Shown: positions 1 through 9,611, counted from the stretch's first letter. The stretch: 57,901 nt of DNA from W11650 sp963545585 (GCA_963545585.1 CAUUKX010000003.1:1-57901), one strand, 5' to 3'. Program-made: numbers and translations. The notes: generated by a model not told the origin, from the letters alone.

Positions 1-233
1 CCTGGTCGAAACGCTATGCGTTTCTGCCCGGGTGGGCGACCTACCCTGATCGAAACGCTTTGCGTTTCTGTCCGGGCAGGCAGTCTGCATGGACTCACTC
101 TCGCAATTTGCTTTGCAAATCGCATTCCGTTCTTGCCCATGCAACGAGCCCCTGATCGAAGTGCTGCGCACTTCTGCCCGGGCGGGCAGTCTGCCTAAAA
201 AAGACTGTTCTGTCGAACATGGGAAAGTTGAGT
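1..233. repeat. Hairpin-mosaic element, copy A (left end outside window)
   Basis: Right part of a repeat element that ends in GGAAAGTTGAGT at 222-233. Inside are short hairpins: GAAACGC/GCGTTTC with a TAT loop at 8-24, the same arms with a TTT loop at 53-69, a GCAATTTGC/GCAAATCGC hairpin near 103-123, and GAAGTGC/GCACTTC with a TGC loop at 158-174. Each is followed by a CTGCCCGGGC-type palindrome or a variant of it. No gene is visible here; the short ORF over it is a by-product of the repeat. Confidence 0.85.
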
Positions 234-256
234 TACTTACATAGCTAAAATCAAAA

Positions 257-283
257 CAAGCCTTTTTACCGCAAAAAGGCTTG
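257..283. terminator. Bidirectional terminator hairpin
   Basis: CAAGCCTTTTT and AAAAAGGCTTG form an 11-bp stem around a short loop, with A and T runs on both sides. It lies downstream of the leftward protease gene that ends at 402 and probably ends its transcript. Confidence 0.7.
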
Positions 284-304
284 AAAAATCGTTTTTCATG
301 AATA

Positions 305-403
305 ACTCATCTTTCCATGTCCCGCAAACCTATAACCATCTTTTTCGGCAGGTCGCCCGCCCGGGCAGACATGCACAGCACTTTAATCAAAGGAAAGCTG
401 ATT
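305..403. repeat. Degenerate hairpin-mosaic element
   Basis: The left end ACTCATCTTTCC (305-316) and right end GGAAAGCTGATT (392-403) are one- to two-base variants of the element termini seen elsewhere in the window. The GCCCGCCCGGGC palindrome sits between them. The right end touches the stop codon of the protease gene. Confidence 0.6.
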
Positions 404-2057
404 AATAATTCGTGGTAAAGGCTTTCAGACAAACATTGGCTTCTAAGTATTCTTCCGCCCGTTTCCAGTTTTTCCCGTCATAGCTGATATAGCCCTCACC
501 ATCGGTCAAATCAAATCCCTCAGCCCATTTGGCCGCTCCCTTGGCCTCCGTCGCAATCGGGTGCTTCGTTCCCGGCGAATGAATCCGGACAACCACCGCA
601 AACTTTTTATCGACCGGAATTCCCTGCCCCAATTTGACCGTATAATAGCCGGCATAGCTGAAGTTTCCTTTGGTCAGGCTCTCCATCCGCTGAAAATCCT
701 GAACTTCGTTAAAATCGGTAATCACATAAATCTCATAACTGGTGTTCGGCTCCAAGGCATAAAAAGAAACCGCTTTCAGCATTTCCGCTCCGCCCGGCTC
801 ATAGCAATTAGCAAAATAAGCCGTCCCCTCACCGTAACCGGCCCGCAGCAAATACCCTAACTTATCGCTTTGATAAATATGCTGATAGTTATTAACCGCT
901 TCTATTTTAGTATAAGCAATCACATTCTGGCCGATATATTTATCCTCATAGGAAACATAAAAATAGCCGTCCTGCCCGAAGGTCGCACCAAAACTGTTTT
1001 TACAGAGAAACGCACCATCCCGCTTCGGTTTTTTCTTAAAATTATCACGGGCATAATGATCATCCCAGCCGACAATCACCACATCATGATTGATTGGCCG
1101 GCTGCCGTCATAATAATAGGATGCTGTTTGTTCATTATAATACTCGCTATCACTCCACTGCTGCACCTGATCCAGATACAGAGAGGACTGCACACCACCA
1201 TACAGCAAAATCGCCCGTTTAATCCCCAACTCGCCTTCCTTCGGCAAAAAAATTGCCTCCTGCAAATGCTTGATTACTTTGGCATTGGGATTGACGGTAT
1301 TATCCCCGAAAAGATCCTCCTGCTCCAGTACCGGCCCGGCCCAGCGGGTCAGATAGCTAAGGGCAATCATATAATCGCCGCCCTGCGCCTGCGAGAGATT
1401 ATAGCCATGTCCCAGACTCATGTTATCTTCACTGAAATCATAATCCTCCCATGGCATCAGCACGCTTTCCATTGCCCCCAAAGCAGCAAATGCCCAGCAC
1501 GCACCCGACTGCTGCTGATCCTTAACCGGCGTAACCCGGTTATATTCCCGCAGGTCAAAAGCCTTGGGAATCCGCTTGACCGAAGTATCCTGCTTTTGAT
1601 AGGTAATCTGGACACTGTCGCCTGTCCAAACGCCCTTAGCCCCGATAGCTTCTATAATCGCTCGAACCGGAATATAGGTTTTGCCGTCAATCAACCGCGC
1701 CGCCGAGTCGTGGTTCAAGACCTGTCCATTGCGGATAAAATAATATTTTTCCAACGGAATTTCAATCGTATTGCCGTCAAACTTAATCCGCACCGTCTGC
1801 GTTGCCGCTTCCCATATTACCTTCGCTCCCATCGCCGTCATCGTCTGCCGCAAAGGTGCCAAAATCTGACTGTCCTCTAAAAAAGGCTCGCCAGTTTCCG
1901 GTGAGTATTGAACTTTTTTATCATTAAAATAAATCGTCGCCTTGGGCAGCAATTCTTCCGCCTCCGGAGCAGTCGCCTGCACCGCCAGACTGCTGAGCCA
2001 AATCCCCGCCGCCATCAGCAGATAAATCAAATGATATTTCTTTCCGTGCCATTTCAT
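402..2057 (-). CDS. Secreted papain-family (C1A) cysteine protease with copper-amine-oxidase-like N-domain
   Basis: Exported cysteine peptidase of 551 residues. The start at 2057 is chosen over the ATG three codons upstream (2066) because the AAGGA site overlaps the upstream ATG and is nine bases before this one. A signal peptide with a hydrophobic core covers about residues 8-30. Residues about 40-155 resemble the copper amine oxidase N-terminal-like domain often found on clostridial surface proteins (LAPLRQTMTAMGAKV, YIPVRAIIEAIGAK). The papain core follows: the catalytic Cys lies in QSGACWAFAALGAMES, the His in INHDVVIVGWDD, and the Asn in CKNSFG. A C-terminal beta-rich region of about 130 residues probably corresponds to the lectin-like domain seen in related C1A proteins. 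No LPXTG is present, so it is likely secreted or held by the N-domain. It is a single gene followed by a terminator hairpin. Substrate unknown. Confidence 0.88.
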   Translation of the reverse strand: MKWHGKKYHLIYLLMAAGIWLSSLAVQATAPEAEELLPKATIYFNDKKVQYSPETGEPFLEDSQILAPLRQTMTAMGAKVIWEAATQTVRIKFDGNTIEIPLEKYYFIRNGQVLNHDSAARLIDGKTYIPVRAIIEAIGAKGVWTGDSVQITYQKQDTSVKRIPKAFDLREYNRVTPVKDQQQSGACWAFAALGAMESVLMPWEDYDFSEDNMSLGHGYNLSQAQGGDYMIALSYLTRWAGPVLEQEDLFGDNTVNPNAKVIKHLQEAIFLPKEGELGIKRAILLYGGVQSSLYLDQVQQWSDSEYYNEQTASYYYDGSRPINHDVVIVGWDDHYARDNFKKKPKRDGAFLCKNSFGATFGQDGYFYVSYEDKYIGQNVIAYTKIEAVNNYQHIYQSDKLGYLLRAGYGEGTAYFANCYEPGGAEMLKAVSFYALEPNTSYEIYVITDFNEVQDFQRMESLTKGNFSYAGYYTVKLGQGIPVDKKFAVVVRIHSPGTKHPIATEAKGAAKWAEGFDLTDGEGYISYDGKNWKRAEEYLEANVCLKAFTTNY

Positions 2058-2229
2058 CTTTTTCATCCTTATCTATCCCGATTCCGCATCGGGCAGTTTT
2101 TGCCTGATTGAATTCACTTTCATTATAGACCAAAAGACCGGCAAACTCAAGAATGGAGTTGTTACAGTTCCGTTACAAATCAGTCAGCCGTTTTTTGGCT
2201 TTCTCAGCGCTTACTTTAAGAAATCTTAA

Positions 2230-2258
2230 TTGACAAATCCAGGGAAAGCACTTAGAAT
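2230..2258 (+). promoter_or_regulatory. Sigma-A-type promoter for the DUF1189 gene
   Basis: TTGACA at 2230-2235 and TAGAAT at 2253-2258 are separated by 17 bases, about 35 bases before the start codon at 2295. An AAAGGAA ribosome site follows near 2275. Confidence 0.75.
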
Positions 2259-2294
2259 GAGGATAATATTAAAAGAAAGGAACAGCCAACCAAT

Positions 2295-3143
2295 ATGCAG
2301 ACTAACTCAGTTTTTCGAAATAATTTTTTTCAGCGTTTCTTTGCCAGCTTTTCATCGCCGGATTTCTACATTCAGGCTATTCGTGAGCCGCTGAGCAAAG
2401 CCATTCGCTATACCCTGATGCTGGCAGCAATCCTCAGTATTTTGGGCGGAATTTATTTGTCCCTGCAAGTCAAACAGACTTTTTCCTATATGAATGCTTT
2501 TATCAGCGATTCGCACTTTCCAGATTTAGTCATTGCTGACGGCAGGCTGCGGCTATCTGCTGAAAATGACATGAAACTGACCATCGGCAAAGACCATGAC
2601 TTTATTGCCATCATTGAGTCCGGTGAGCAGAAAAATTATACTCATCTGAGCGGTTATGCTTACGGGGTTTTTATGAACGCAGACTATATCGCTTTGAAAA
2701 GGCTAAATGCCGCGCCGATGGTTATCAAATTTGAACAGATCGGGAACTTTCGCCTGCCCAAAGCCTCACTTCAGGATATTTTAAAAACCTCGGAAATTGT
2801 CAGCTATGTTTTTACTTTTTTGTTTTACTATATTCGGATGCTGTCGCAGTACTTTTTTAAGGCATTGATTGTTTACGCCATTTTGGCACTGACCTTTCCA
2901 CTGCTTCGGGTCAATGAATTAAAACTGAAGGGCAGTCAGGTATTCTCCATTATTTTGTACTCGATGTCCTTTGCCACCATTGCCTCGGAAGCATTTAACT
3001 TGATCAACCCCAATCAATGGATTGTATCCTTATTGATTATCTTGTTTTACATGATTACTCTGAAAATTGCCCGCACTGGCATTGTTGCCATTCTCTTAGA
3101 CAAAGTCGGCGATAAGTTTCACAACGAAGACGGATATCTGTAA
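2295..3143 (+). CDS. DUF1189 family membrane protein
   Basis: Predicted integral membrane protein of 282 residues. One hydrophobic segment lies near residues 40-60. An extracytoplasmic region of about 110 residues follows, then four or so membrane segments occupy residues 165-270. The FFxRFFASFSSPDFY start and the overall topology match the DUF1189 family found in Firmicutes, whose function is not established. It is a single gene with its own promoter and a strong terminator hairpin just after it. Confidence 0.75.
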   Translation: MQTNSVFRNNFFQRFFASFSSPDFYIQAIREPLSKAIRYTLMLAAILSILGGIYLSLQVKQTFSYMNAFISDSHFPDLVIADGRLRLSAENDMKLTIGKDHDFIAIIESGEQKNYTHLSGYAYGVFMNADYIALKRLNAAPMVIKFEQIGNFRLPKASLQDILKTSEIVSYVFTFLFYYIRMLSQYFFKALIVYAILALTFPLLRVNELKLKGSQVFSIILYSMSFATIASEAFNLINPNQWIVSLLIILFYMITLKIARTGIVAILLDKVGDKFHNEDGYL

Positions 3144-3184
3144 CCTTAAACCAGCTTTGCTCCAAGCAATGCACCTCAGTTATA

Positions 3185-3231
3185 AAAAATGCTTTGTAAT
3201 ATTCTGATACTGGATATTACAAAGCATTTTT
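3185..3231. terminator. Bidirectional terminator after the DUF1189 gene
   Basis: AAAAATGCTTTGTAATAT at 3185-3202 pairs perfectly with its complement at 3214-3231, giving an 18-bp stem ending in T on one strand and A on the other. It serves the rightward DUF1189 gene and possibly the leftward operon that ends with glcK. Confidence 0.9.
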
Positions 3232-3243
3232 AAGTTATAACGC

Positions 3244-3405
3244 AAACTTTTCCCTCTTCATCCCACCAACATTTTTAGGCAGACTGCCCGCCCGGGCAGA
3301 AGTGCGCAGCACTTCGATCAGGGTAGGTCGCCCACCCGGGCAGAAATGCGCAGCGTTTCGACTATGGCAAGGTCGCCCGCTCGGCAGACAGCAAAACTTT
3401 CAACC
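3244..3405. repeat. Degenerate hairpin-mosaic element, copy B
   Basis: It contains the CTGCCCGCCCGGGCAG palindrome, GAAGTGC/GCACTTC with a GCA loop and GAAATGC/GCGTTTC with a GCA loop. The outer ends are worn (CTTTTCCC at left, AAACTTTCAACC at right). Confidence 0.75.
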
Positions 3406-3427
3406 AAGAGAAAATTAAAGAAAAATT

Positions 3428-4390
3428 TTACTTTTCATACTGCCGGTACAGCTCGGCTGCACCGACAATTCCGGCGTCATTGCCCAGCTCGGCAATCCGA
3501 ATCTCGGTTTGCAGCGCTTCCCCGCCGCCAAATATCTCGTTTTTCATTTTCTCAATCAAGGGTTTCAGCAAATGATCTCCCTGCGCACTGACACCGCCGC
3601 CGATTACAATGACCTCCGGCTGTAAAACATTGATAATATTGCCGATTCCAACCGCTAAATAATAAACATACCGGTCAATCACCGCCTGCGCAATCAAATC
3701 CCCCTGCTCGGCAGCGTCAAACGGAATCTTGGCATTCATTTTATCTAAGTCATGATTGACCAGCACATTCAACAGCGAATTGGGGGTTTCCTCCGCCGCC
3801 GCTCTGGCCTGCCGAATCAAAGCATTGGCCGCCGAATAACGTTCCCAGCAGCCTTTACGGCCGCAATTGCACTGCTCGCCGCCCGCCACTATGACCATAT
3901 GCCCCAGCTCGGCACCGCCATTAAAAGAGCCGCAAATCAGCTTACCTCCCAAGACGACTCCGCCGCCCAGACCCGTCCCCAAGGTAACTGCTACCAAATC
4001 CTGATGCCGGCCATGACCTGCACCGTAAACATACTCACCATAAGCCGCTACATTGGCATCATTGCCGATATACACCGGCAAGCCCAAGTGTTTGATAAAC
4101 TCTTCCCGAATTGGAGCATGATTGAAATTTAAATTGTAGGCATGAACAATTTCGCCTTTTTCCTGATCAATCGTTCCGGGACTGCCGATGCCGACCGAAT
4201 GGATATCACCCGGTGTCAGCCCCGCTTCTTTGATTAAATCTCTGGACAGTTCGGCCATTGCCTTTACAATCGCCTGAAAGCCATCCTCCACTCTGGTCGG
4301 CGTGCTGCCCTTGCACACAATTTGGCCGCTGCCGTCAACAACCGCCGCCGCAATATTTGTTCCGCCCAAATCAATTCCAATGTTATACAT
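3428..4390 (-). CDS. glcK: ROK family glucokinase
   Basis: Phosphorylates glucose to glucose-6-phosphate with ATP, feeding glycolysis. The 320-residue length is normal for ROK glucokinases. The ATP phosphate-binding motif DLGGTNIAAAVVD is at the N-terminus. The glucose-binding GNDANVAAYGEYVYGAG is near residue 105. The zinc-binding ROK signature CNCGRKGCWE is near 180. It is the last gene of the leftward run trxB-uvrC-hprK-glcK, 43 bp after hprK. Being next to hprK is consistent with a role in sugar sensing and carbon catabolite control. Confidence 0.9.
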   Translation of the reverse strand: MYNIGIDLGGTNIAAAVVDGSGQIVCKGSTPTRVEDGFQAIVKAMAELSRDLIKEAGLTPGDIHSVGIGSPGTIDQEKGEIVHAYNLNFNHAPIREEFIKHLGLPVYIGNDANVAAYGEYVYGAGHGRHQDLVAVTLGTGLGGGVVLGGKLICGSFNGGAELGHMVIVAGGEQCNCGRKGCWERYSAANALIRQARAAAEETPNSLLNVLVNHDLDKMNAKIPFDAAEQGDLIAQAVIDRYVYYLAVGIGNIINVLQPEVIVIGGGVSAQGDHLLKPLIEKMKNEIFGGGEALQTEIRIAELGNDAGIVGAAELYRQYEK

Positions 4391-4433
4391 GCTTTTTCTC
4401 CTTTTCGTTTATCATTTATGGATGCAGCTTTTC

Positions 4434-5402
4434 CTAAAAACCGTTATTTTCTTCCCTTTTCTTATTCTTTTCCAGATTGCCCATGACCCGCTTGTTAATT
4501 TCTTCGGCCGCGTTATAGCCCATTTTCTTCTGCCGGTAATTGATGGCCGCCGATTCGACAATAATCGCCAAATTCCGCCCCGGCCGAATCGGCAGGGTAT
4601 GGCTGGGTACCTCAATATCCAAAATATTGGTATATTCCTCAATCAGCCCCAAACGGTCAAACTCGGTATCTGCCTCCCACTCCTGGAGTTGAATCACCAT
4701 ATCAATCTCATTTTCATCCTTGACCGACTGCACACCGAACAGCACTTTGCAGTCAATGATGCCAATCCCGCGCAGTTCAATAAAATGCCGGATAATATCC
4801 GGTGAAGAACCAATCAGCGTATCGTCGGAAACTTTTTTAATTTCCACCACATCATCCGCCACCAGCCGGTGTCCCCGCCGAATCAGCTCCAGCGCCGTTT
4901 CGCTTTTGCCGATTCCGCTTTCCCCGGTAATCAGCACACCTTCGCCGTAAACATCTACCAGCACTCCGTGAATGGATGTCCGCGGTGCCAGTTCTGATTT
5001 TAAGAACCGGTTCAGGTCTGAGTTAAAAGCCGATGTCGTCATATTAGTCTGAAAAACTGGCACCTGATATTCATACGCACATTCTAAAATCATCGGCGAA
5101 ACTTCCAGTCCCCGCGTAAAAATCACGCAGGGGATGCGCGCCGAAAAAAGCTTTCTCAAAATTTCTTTTAATTCCGACGGAAACATATTTTGCATATAAG
5201 TATGCTCAATCTTACCGATAATCTGCACCCGCTCGGCATCAAAATAATCGAAGAAGCCAGCCAGCTGCAGCGCCGGCCGGTTTAAGTCCGACTGATAGAT
5301 TTTAATAGAATTGCTTGGAATTTCCGGAGTCATATTTTTTAATTTCATTCGCTTAATAATTTCCGACAATTCCACATAATAATCATGCTGATGACTGTCC
5401 AT
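4434..5402 (-). CDS. hprK: HPr kinase/phosphorylase
   Basis: Phosphorylates Ser46 of HPr in response to metabolites and reverses this, controlling catabolite repression in Gram-positive bacteria. The P-loop GESGIGKSETALELI and the family signature around GVQSVKDENEID are clear. I choose the ATG at 5402 (322 residues, normal length) with a GAGG site six bases upstream. An in-frame ATG at 5495 with a GGGAG site would add 31 residues that do not look like the family. The downstream neighbour is glcK. The 220 bp between hprK and uvrC hold no recognisable gene. Confidence 0.92.
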   Translation of the reverse strand: MDSHQHDYYVELSEIIKRMKLKNMTPEIPSNSIKIYQSDLNRPALQLAGFFDYFDAERVQIIGKIEHTYMQNMFPSELKEILRKLFSARIPCVIFTRGLEVSPMILECAYEYQVPVFQTNMTTSAFNSDLNRFLKSELAPRTSIHGVLVDVYGEGVLITGESGIGKSETALELIRRGHRLVADDVVEIKKVSDDTLIGSSPDIIRHFIELRGIGIIDCKVLFGVQSVKDENEIDMVIQLQEWEADTEFDRLGLIEEYTNILDIEVPSHTLPIRPGRNLAIIVESAAINYRQKKMGYNAAEEINKRVMGNLEKNKKREENNGF

Positions 5403-5622
5403 TTCTGTCCTCTTTCTTTCCAAAACCATATCTGTTTGCCTGCGCCAAAACTCCACTTGTCGTGCAGCGCCGATATAAATCCTATTTTTTGCCATCAGGG
5501 TTTTCTCCCTGCCCCGCTTAAAAAGTTATTCCTTTGGACAATTCCCCTGCTCGGTCGCCGCCAAGTTTCAAACCGTTCCGCCAGCCGCCTGCGCATGGGT
5601 ATTTACTTACAGTCGCTTCCTG

Positions 5623-7533
5623 TCAGATTTCTTGCGCTGCCACTGAATCCCTCGCTGGCTGCTCGGCATGAAAAAAATCATAGACCGTCTGCGCTATCCC
5701 CCGGTTCATTGCCCGAACCGCTGCAATTTCCTCAACCGAAGCTGCTCCGACCTGCTCAGCCGAACCAAAATGCCGAAGCAATTCTTTGCGTCTGGCCTCA
5801 CCGATTCCCGGAATATCATCCAGCATCGACCGCACCTGATCCTTTTGCCGAAGCTTGCGATGATAGCTGATAGCAAACCGATGTGCCTCGTCCTGAATCC
5901 GGGTCACCAACCGAAAGGCCGCTGGATTTTTTTCAAATTGATACTCTTTTTCCTCAAAAAAAAGTCCTCTAGTGCTGTGGGTATCATCCTTAACCATACC
6001 GCAAACCGGAATATTCAAACCGAACTCCGCCAGCACCTTTTCGGCAACGTGAACCTGACCCTTGCCGCCGTCCATTAAGATCAAATCCGGCAGATTGATA
6101 AACTTTCCTTCCGGCCTCTCTTCCTGCAAAAAGAACTGCTTTTGTTCTTCCAGCGCCCGGTGAAAGCGGCGGCGCAAAATTTCCTCTAATTGTGCGTAAT
6201 CATCCACCCCGCTGACCTGTTTAATCCGAAACTTGCGGTAATCCGAGTTTTTGGCCCGACCATCCACAAACACCACCATCGATCCGACACTGTATGCCCC
6301 GGAAATATGACTGATATCATAAGCCTCAATCCGGTGAATTTCGCTTTTCTTTAAGCCAATCGTCTGCAGCAGTGCGTTCATTGCCCCTCTGGCCGCTTCC
6401 TCCTGCTTACGGATAGTCGCGCCCATTTGCAGCAAAGCAATTTTCGCATTTTCCTTGGCCAGCTCCGCCAGCTTCTTTTTTTCACCCTTTTGCGGCAAAA
6501 TCAGCTGCACCTTCTGCCCCTTTTTCAAACTAAGCCACTCTTCCAATACCTTTTGGTCGGCCGTTTCTTCGGCCACCACAATTTCTTTGGCAATAAAAGC
6601 CGCCCCCAGATAAAACTGCTTGATAAAGACCGCATACAGCTCCGGCAGCGGCAGATTTTCCGGATTGCCGATATGAAAATGCTCCCGCCCCGTCAGCCTG
6701 CCCTCCCGGACAAAGAAAATCTGAGCCAGCGCCCGGTCAGACGTTTCTTCCAGCGCAATCACATCCCTGTCCTGCTTGCCTTCCCGGGTAATAATCTGCT
6801 CCTCAAACGTCCGCTTCATCAACGCCAGCCGGTCGCGGATTTGAGCGGCTTTCTCAAACTCCATCCGGGCGGCTGCCGCCTTCATTTCCTGCTCCATTTC
6901 TTTAAACAGCTCTGCCCGGTCGCCGTTTAAAAAAGCAATAATTTCATTAATTTTCTGGCGGTGCTGAGCCGCATCAATTTTATCAATACACAAACCATCA
7001 CATAACTTCAAATGATAGGAAAAGCAGGCTCTATTGCCGTTTTTATGCAAATTTTTATTCAAGCGGCATAACTTCCAATGCTTTTGAATAAACGCAATCA
7101 GTTCCTGCGCTCCGTAAGCGGCCGTATAAGGACCAAAATACTTCGCCTTATCCCGCCGCAGCTGCCGGGTGTAAATCACCCTCGGATATTCCTCTTCCAC
7201 TGTAATCTTAATATAGGGATAGGACTTATCGTCCTTGAGCATGGTATTGTATTTAGGGCGATGCTTTTTAATCAGATTCATTTCCAGAATCAGCGCCTCG
7301 ACCTCGGTATCAGTAACAATCCATTCAAACGCCGCCACCAGCTCCACCATTTTCCGAATTTTGGGCATTAAACCATCCGGACTGCGAAAATATTGACGAA
7401 CCCGATTTTTCAAAACCTTGGCCTTGCCGACGTAAAGAATTTGCTCCTGTGCGTCCTTCATCAGGTAAACGCCCGGTTTATCCGGCAGCTTTTTCAGATT
7501 TTCCTCCAAATCAAATATGGAATCTTCAAACAT
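5623..7533 (-). CDS. uvrC: Excinuclease ABC subunit C
   Basis: Makes both incisions during nucleotide excision repair with UvrA and UvrB. Of 636 residues, the N-terminal GIY-YIG nuclease domain is visible (PGVYLMKDAQEQILYVGKAKVLKNRV). A UVR motif (EMEQEMKAAAARMEFEKAAQ) lies near residue 210. The C-terminal RNase H-like nuclease follows (AYDISHISGAYSVGSMVVF, LILMDGGKGQ), and a helix-hairpin-helix end (DDIPGIGEARRKELLRHFG). It overlaps trxB by eight bases, so translation is probably coupled. Confidence 0.96.
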   Translation of the reverse strand: MFEDSIFDLEENLKKLPDKPGVYLMKDAQEQILYVGKAKVLKNRVRQYFRSPDGLMPKIRKMVELVAAFEWIVTDTEVEALILEMNLIKKHRPKYNTMLKDDKSYPYIKITVEEEYPRVIYTRQLRRDKAKYFGPYTAAYGAQELIAFIQKHWKLCRLNKNLHKNGNRACFSYHLKLCDGLCIDKIDAAQHRQKINEIIAFLNGDRAELFKEMEQEMKAAAARMEFEKAAQIRDRLALMKRTFEEQIITREGKQDRDVIALEETSDRALAQIFFVREGRLTGREHFHIGNPENLPLPELYAVFIKQFYLGAAFIAKEIVVAEETADQKVLEEWLSLKKGQKVQLILPQKGEKKKLAELAKENAKIALLQMGATIRKQEEAARGAMNALLQTIGLKKSEIHRIEAYDISHISGAYSVGSMVVFVDGRAKNSDYRKFRIKQVSGVDDYAQLEEILRRRFHRALEEQKQFFLQEERPEGKFINLPDLILMDGGKGQVHVAEKVLAEFGLNIPVCGMVKDDTHSTRGLFFEEKEYQFEKNPAAFRLVTRIQDEAHRFAISYHRKLRQKDQVRSMLDDIPGIGEARRKELLRHFGSAEQVGAASVEEIAAVRAMNRGIAQTVYDFFHAEQPARDSVAAQEI

Positions 7534-8437
7534 TTTTGTCCAAATCCATCACGGCCGTAACTGCGTCAGCACAGGCCGCCATAATCTGCCGAACCGAGCC
7601 GCTGCGCAAATCGCCCGCCGCATAAATCCCCAGAACGCTGGTTCGGCAATGCTGGTCGGTTACAACCGCCCCCTGCGCATCCTTTTCCACCAAATCGCCC
7701 AAAAATTCCGTATTGGGCTTGGTGCCAACTGCTATAAACACGCCGTCAACCGCTAATTCCTGCGTTTCTCCGGTTTGATTGTGCACCAGCGCAACGGCAT
7801 TGACAAAATCGCCGCCCTTAATCTCCTGAATTTCGGTAAACCACAGGATTTCGACATTGGGCAGGGCCATCAGTCTGGTTTGCAGCGTTTTAGCCGCCCG
7901 GAATTGATCCCGGCGATGGGCAATATAAACTTTTCGGCACATCCTTGCCAGATAAATTGCGTCCTCGACTGCCACATCGCCGCCGCCGGCCACTAATACG
8001 GTTTTATCCCGATAAAAAGCACCATCGCAGGTCGCACAATAAGATACACCCCGACCGGCAAACTCCGCTTCCCCCGGCTTACCTAAAAGCCTTGGCGCTG
8101 CGCCGGTTGCCACGATGATATTTCGTGTCAGCAAAACGCCACTGTCCGTAACCACTTCTTTGCAGTTGTCCGCTGTCAGGCGAATTTCCCTGACTGCGCC
8201 GATTGTAATCTGTCCGCCCAAATACTGCAAATGTTCCTGCATTTTCTGGGCTAAGTCAAAACCGGAAATACTGCTGTATCCAGCATAATTTTCCACTTCA
8301 TAGGTATTGATAATCTGTCCGCCGGGAAACGCTTTTTCCAGCAAAACATAGTCAAGCTGCGCCCGGGTCGCATAAATCCCGGCCGTAATCCCGGCTGGCC
8401 CTGCACCGATGATAACCACATCATATATTTTTTCCAT
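7526..8437 (-). CDS. trxB: Thioredoxin reductase
   Basis: Flavoprotein that transfers electrons from NADPH to thioredoxin. The FAD-binding GAGPAGITAGIYATR is at the N-terminus, the redox-active CATC (SYCATCDGAFYRD) near residue 133, the NADPH-binding GGGDVAVEDA follows, and the C-terminal FAD motif is GIYAAGDLR. Length of 303 residues is normal. It has a good AAGGAT site and is the first gene of the trxB-uvrC-hprK-glcK run. A hairpin-mosaic element lies just upstream. Confidence 0.95.
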   Translation of the reverse strand: MEKIYDVVIIGAGPAGITAGIYATRAQLDYVLLEKAFPGGQIINTYEVENYAGYSSISGFDLAQKMQEHLQYLGGQITIGAVREIRLTADNCKEVVTDSGVLLTRNIIVATGAAPRLLGKPGEAEFAGRGVSYCATCDGAFYRDKTVLVAGGGDVAVEDAIYLARMCRKVYIAHRRDQFRAAKTLQTRLMALPNVEILWFTEIQEIKGGDFVNAVALVHNQTGETQELAVDGVFIAVGTKPNTEFLGDLVEKDAQGAVVTDQHCRTSVLGIYAAGDLRSGSVRQIMAACADAVTAVMDLDKNV

Positions 8438-8474
8438 CTGTCTATCCTTTTTAGTCGGTTTTCCTTGATTTTTA

Positions 8475-8712
8475 ACTCAACTTTCCCATAGTCTTTTTTG
8501 ACTCTATCCCGCTCGGAGAGCGGGTGCCCCTGATCGAAGCGCTACGCACTTCTGCCCGGGCGGGCAGTCTGCCTGATCGAAAACTTCGCTTTCTGCCCGG
8601 GCGAGCAGTCTGCATGGACTCACTCTCGCGATTTGCTTTGCAAATCGCATTCCGTTCCTGTCCATGCAACGAGTCTAAAAAAGACTGTTCTGGCGAACAT
8701 GGGAAAGTTGAT
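8475..8712. repeat. Hairpin-mosaic element, copy C
   Basis: It starts ACTCAACTTTCCCATAG at 8475 and ends GGGAAAGTTGAT near 8712. It is flanked by TTTTTAA (8469-8475) and TTTTTAG (8713-8719). Internal hairpins are CCCGCTC/GAGCGGG (loop GGA), a GAAGCGC/GCACTTC pair, a palindromic CTGCCCGGGCGGGCAG, and GCGATTTGC/GCAAATCGC (loop TTT) near 8629. It fills the gap between trxB and the ECF gene. Confidence 0.9.
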
Positions 8713-8719
8713 TTTTTAG

Positions 8720-9574
8720 TTACAGTTCAGACTCGCCCTCTTTATTCGCTTTTCGTTTTTCCTCTGTCCGGCCAAAGGGCGGCAGGCCCTTCTTGACCAG
8801 AAACGGTTCCAGCAAAATTACGATAAAAAGAACCACAAACACATTGTAATAGCTTTCCAAAAGCTGAACCGCGCTCCGCATCAGACCGAACAAAAACATA
8901 TCCTTATTCTTGTCCTTAAAGAAAAGTTCCATCAGGATACAGGTATTGACCCAATTGAAAACCAGTCCCGGAATGGTAACCGACAAAAACATTTGAAAGA
9001 AATATTCACCAAAGTGCTTCATCTTCTGGCGACGAGCAATCATGCTGTTGATAAAGTAAAGAATTAGTCCCACCAGCCCGGAAACAATGATGACAACGCT
9101 GCCGCCAACCTGCTTCGCTGCTTCTGGCCGGCCATAGGTCAGACCAAAGCTGACGATACCGTACACCAGCAAAACTGCTATCGCTCCCAAATATTGAAGC
9201 TGAACCGTGCGCATGGTTTTGGTCTTAAAATACCGCCACAAAAGCCCTACACTCGTGCCGCTTAAAACCGCCGTAATCGTCAGCTGGTACAAATAAGCCT
9301 TGCCGGATTTATCCATCAGCACATAGCCTAAAAAGTCCGACAGCCCCGCTGCCATTCCTCCATAAAGCGGGCCAAACAAAATACCGACCATTTTCAGCGG
9401 CGGTCCGTTAAAGCCAATCCGCAAAATCGGAATCCCGACCGGCATAAACATATTAAAGGCTTTGAGCATCAGGCTGAGCGCCAGACACAAAGCCGAAAAG
9501 ACCAGTATAAAAATGGAATTGTTATTGTTTTTATTTAAATTGTTCTCATTCTTTATTTTGTTCTCTTGATTCAT
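8720..9574 (-). CDS. ECF transporter S component, folate-type
   Basis: Substrate-binding membrane subunit of an energy-coupling-factor importer. It would work with EcfA/EcfA'/EcfT, which are not in the window. The segment PILRIGFNGPPLKMVGILFGPLYGGMAAGLSDFLGYVL is split over the typical S-component helices and most resembles FolT-like proteins, so folate or a similar vitamin is the likely substrate. Start 9574 is chosen for its AAGGAAAG site; the ATG at 9604 has none. At 284 residues it is longer than usual because of an Asn/Lys-rich N-terminus and a C-terminal extension with about two more membrane segments. No tetrahydrofolate riboswitch is visible upstream. Confidence 0.75.
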   Translation of the reverse strand: MNQENKIKNENNLNKNNNNSIFILVFSALCLALSLMLKAFNMFMPVGIPILRIGFNGPPLKMVGILFGPLYGGMAAGLSDFLGYVLMDKSGKAYLYQLTITAVLSGTSVGLLWRYFKTKTMRTVQLQYLGAIAVLLVYGIVSFGLTYGRPEAAKQVGGSVVIIVSGLVGLILYFINSMIARRQKMKHFGEYFFQMFLSVTIPGLVFNWVNTCILMELFFKDKNKDMFLFGLMRSAVQLLESYYNVFVVLFIVILLEPFLVKKGLPPFGRTEEKRKANKEGESEL

Positions 9575-9611
9575 TCTTTCCTTGTTTGTTCCTTTTCTTG
9601 TCAATACTTTA

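Noticed and set aside
870..1880. Long forward frame of 336 codons over the protease gene
   Set aside because: It is antisense to a gene with clear papain motifs, has no ribosome site and reads as low-complexity Ile/Arg/Gln sequence.
8472..8796. Short frames within element copy C
   Set aside because: They arise from the repeat modules, recur in other copies and have no start signals.
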